Source of the DNA: Actinomycetota bacterium
Lineage (GTDB): Bacteria; Actinomycetota; Aquicultoria; Aquicultorales; Aquicultoraceae
Length of the DNA: 13,742 bases
NCBI GenBank assembly: GCA_030017355.1
Contig: JASEIR010000046.1
Location: 1-13,742 of the forward strand
Reading direction: 5' to 3'
The position numbers and the translations under genes were made by a program. Shown here piece after piece: positions 13,672-13,742 of the stretch; the stretch's first letter is position 1, and every line of letters begins with the position of its first letter. Under the pieces are notes generated by a model. It ran no database searches. It saw only the letters and a list, made by a program, of their open reading frames with translations, and was not told the DNA's origin.

Positions 13672-13742
13672 AAATCGTATTTTCTAAATTTTTAAGTATA
13701 GACACGCCTTTGTATCAACCAACACCTTTATGGTTATGCACT
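13672..13742. other. Unassigned right edge
   Basis: An AT-rich end with no reading frame, hairpin or promoter I can support. A gene could begin beyond the window. Confidence 0.3.

Noticed and set aside
1..13742. CRISPR arrays, tRNA or rRNA genes, transposases, toxin-antitoxin or phage genes.
   Set aside because: Looked for on both strands; no repeat-spacer pattern, clover-leaf or characteristic protein motif was found.

Overview
The window is a bacterial chromosomal stretch. Strong AGGAGG-type ribosome binding sites precede most starts, intrinsic terminators are present, and dispersed hairpin repeats of the kind scattered between bacterial genes lie at both ends. Content is metal-ATPase, c-type cytochrome, phosphate-uptake and carbohydrate genes. 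There are no tRNA, rRNA, CRISPR or transposase genes. A type II (archaeal-type) glyceraldehyde-3-phosphate dehydrogenase, a lone 'two-CW' cysteine-rich protein and many tiny SHOCT membrane proteins would fit an anaerobic or subsurface lineage, possibly Actinobacteriota-like, but the taxonomy is inference with low confidence.

Layout. 194-982 (+): a membrane-anchored monohaem cytochrome c is tightly coupled to a one-helix SHOCT protein. 979-5985 (-): a P1B-type ATPase with an unusual CPD metal-site motif; a 33-codon YHS-domain remnant; a 3'-truncated tandem universal stress protein; the C-terminal 450 residues of a GH65 glycoside phosphorylase/hydrolase; a 37-codon scrap of another P-type ATPase; and the C-terminal third of a second type II GAPDH. 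6013-6407 (+): a decayed copy of the cytochrome c/SHOCT pair with a frameshift, a stop and deletions, ending in a strong terminator. 6446-9204 (-): copA, a classical Cu+ ATPase with two CxxC metal-binding domains, overlapped by a small two-helix membrane protein; its upstream region carries a perfect 24-bp tandem repeat. 9469-10876 (-): type II gap followed by another SHOCT protein. 11004-11240 (+): two-CW protein. 11467-11712 (+): a fourth SHOCT protein. 11810-13412 (-): a DUF47/PhoU-like regulator and a PiT phosphate permease overlapping by 8 nt. The rest, to 13742, is non-coding with dispersed repeats.

How it fits together. Two successive units share the order [cytochrome c + SHOCT, +] ... 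[P-type ATPase, -] ... [type II gap, -]. In the first, cytochrome/SHOCT is intact and gap is a fragment; in the second, cytochrome/SHOCT is wrecked and gap is intact. This looks like an old segmental duplication, or two related acquisitions, with reciprocal decay, and 3.3-6.4 kb is a gene graveyard of tightly abutting fragments. The living genes suggest copper/heavy-metal efflux plus membrane cytochrome function on one side and low-affinity phosphate uptake on the other. The most unusual recurring element is the SHOCT mini-protein: four copies (one decayed), each with a near-identical C-terminal helix pair attached to a different N-terminal membrane segment. A chimeric metagenomic assembly cannot be excluded for 3.3-6.4 kb.
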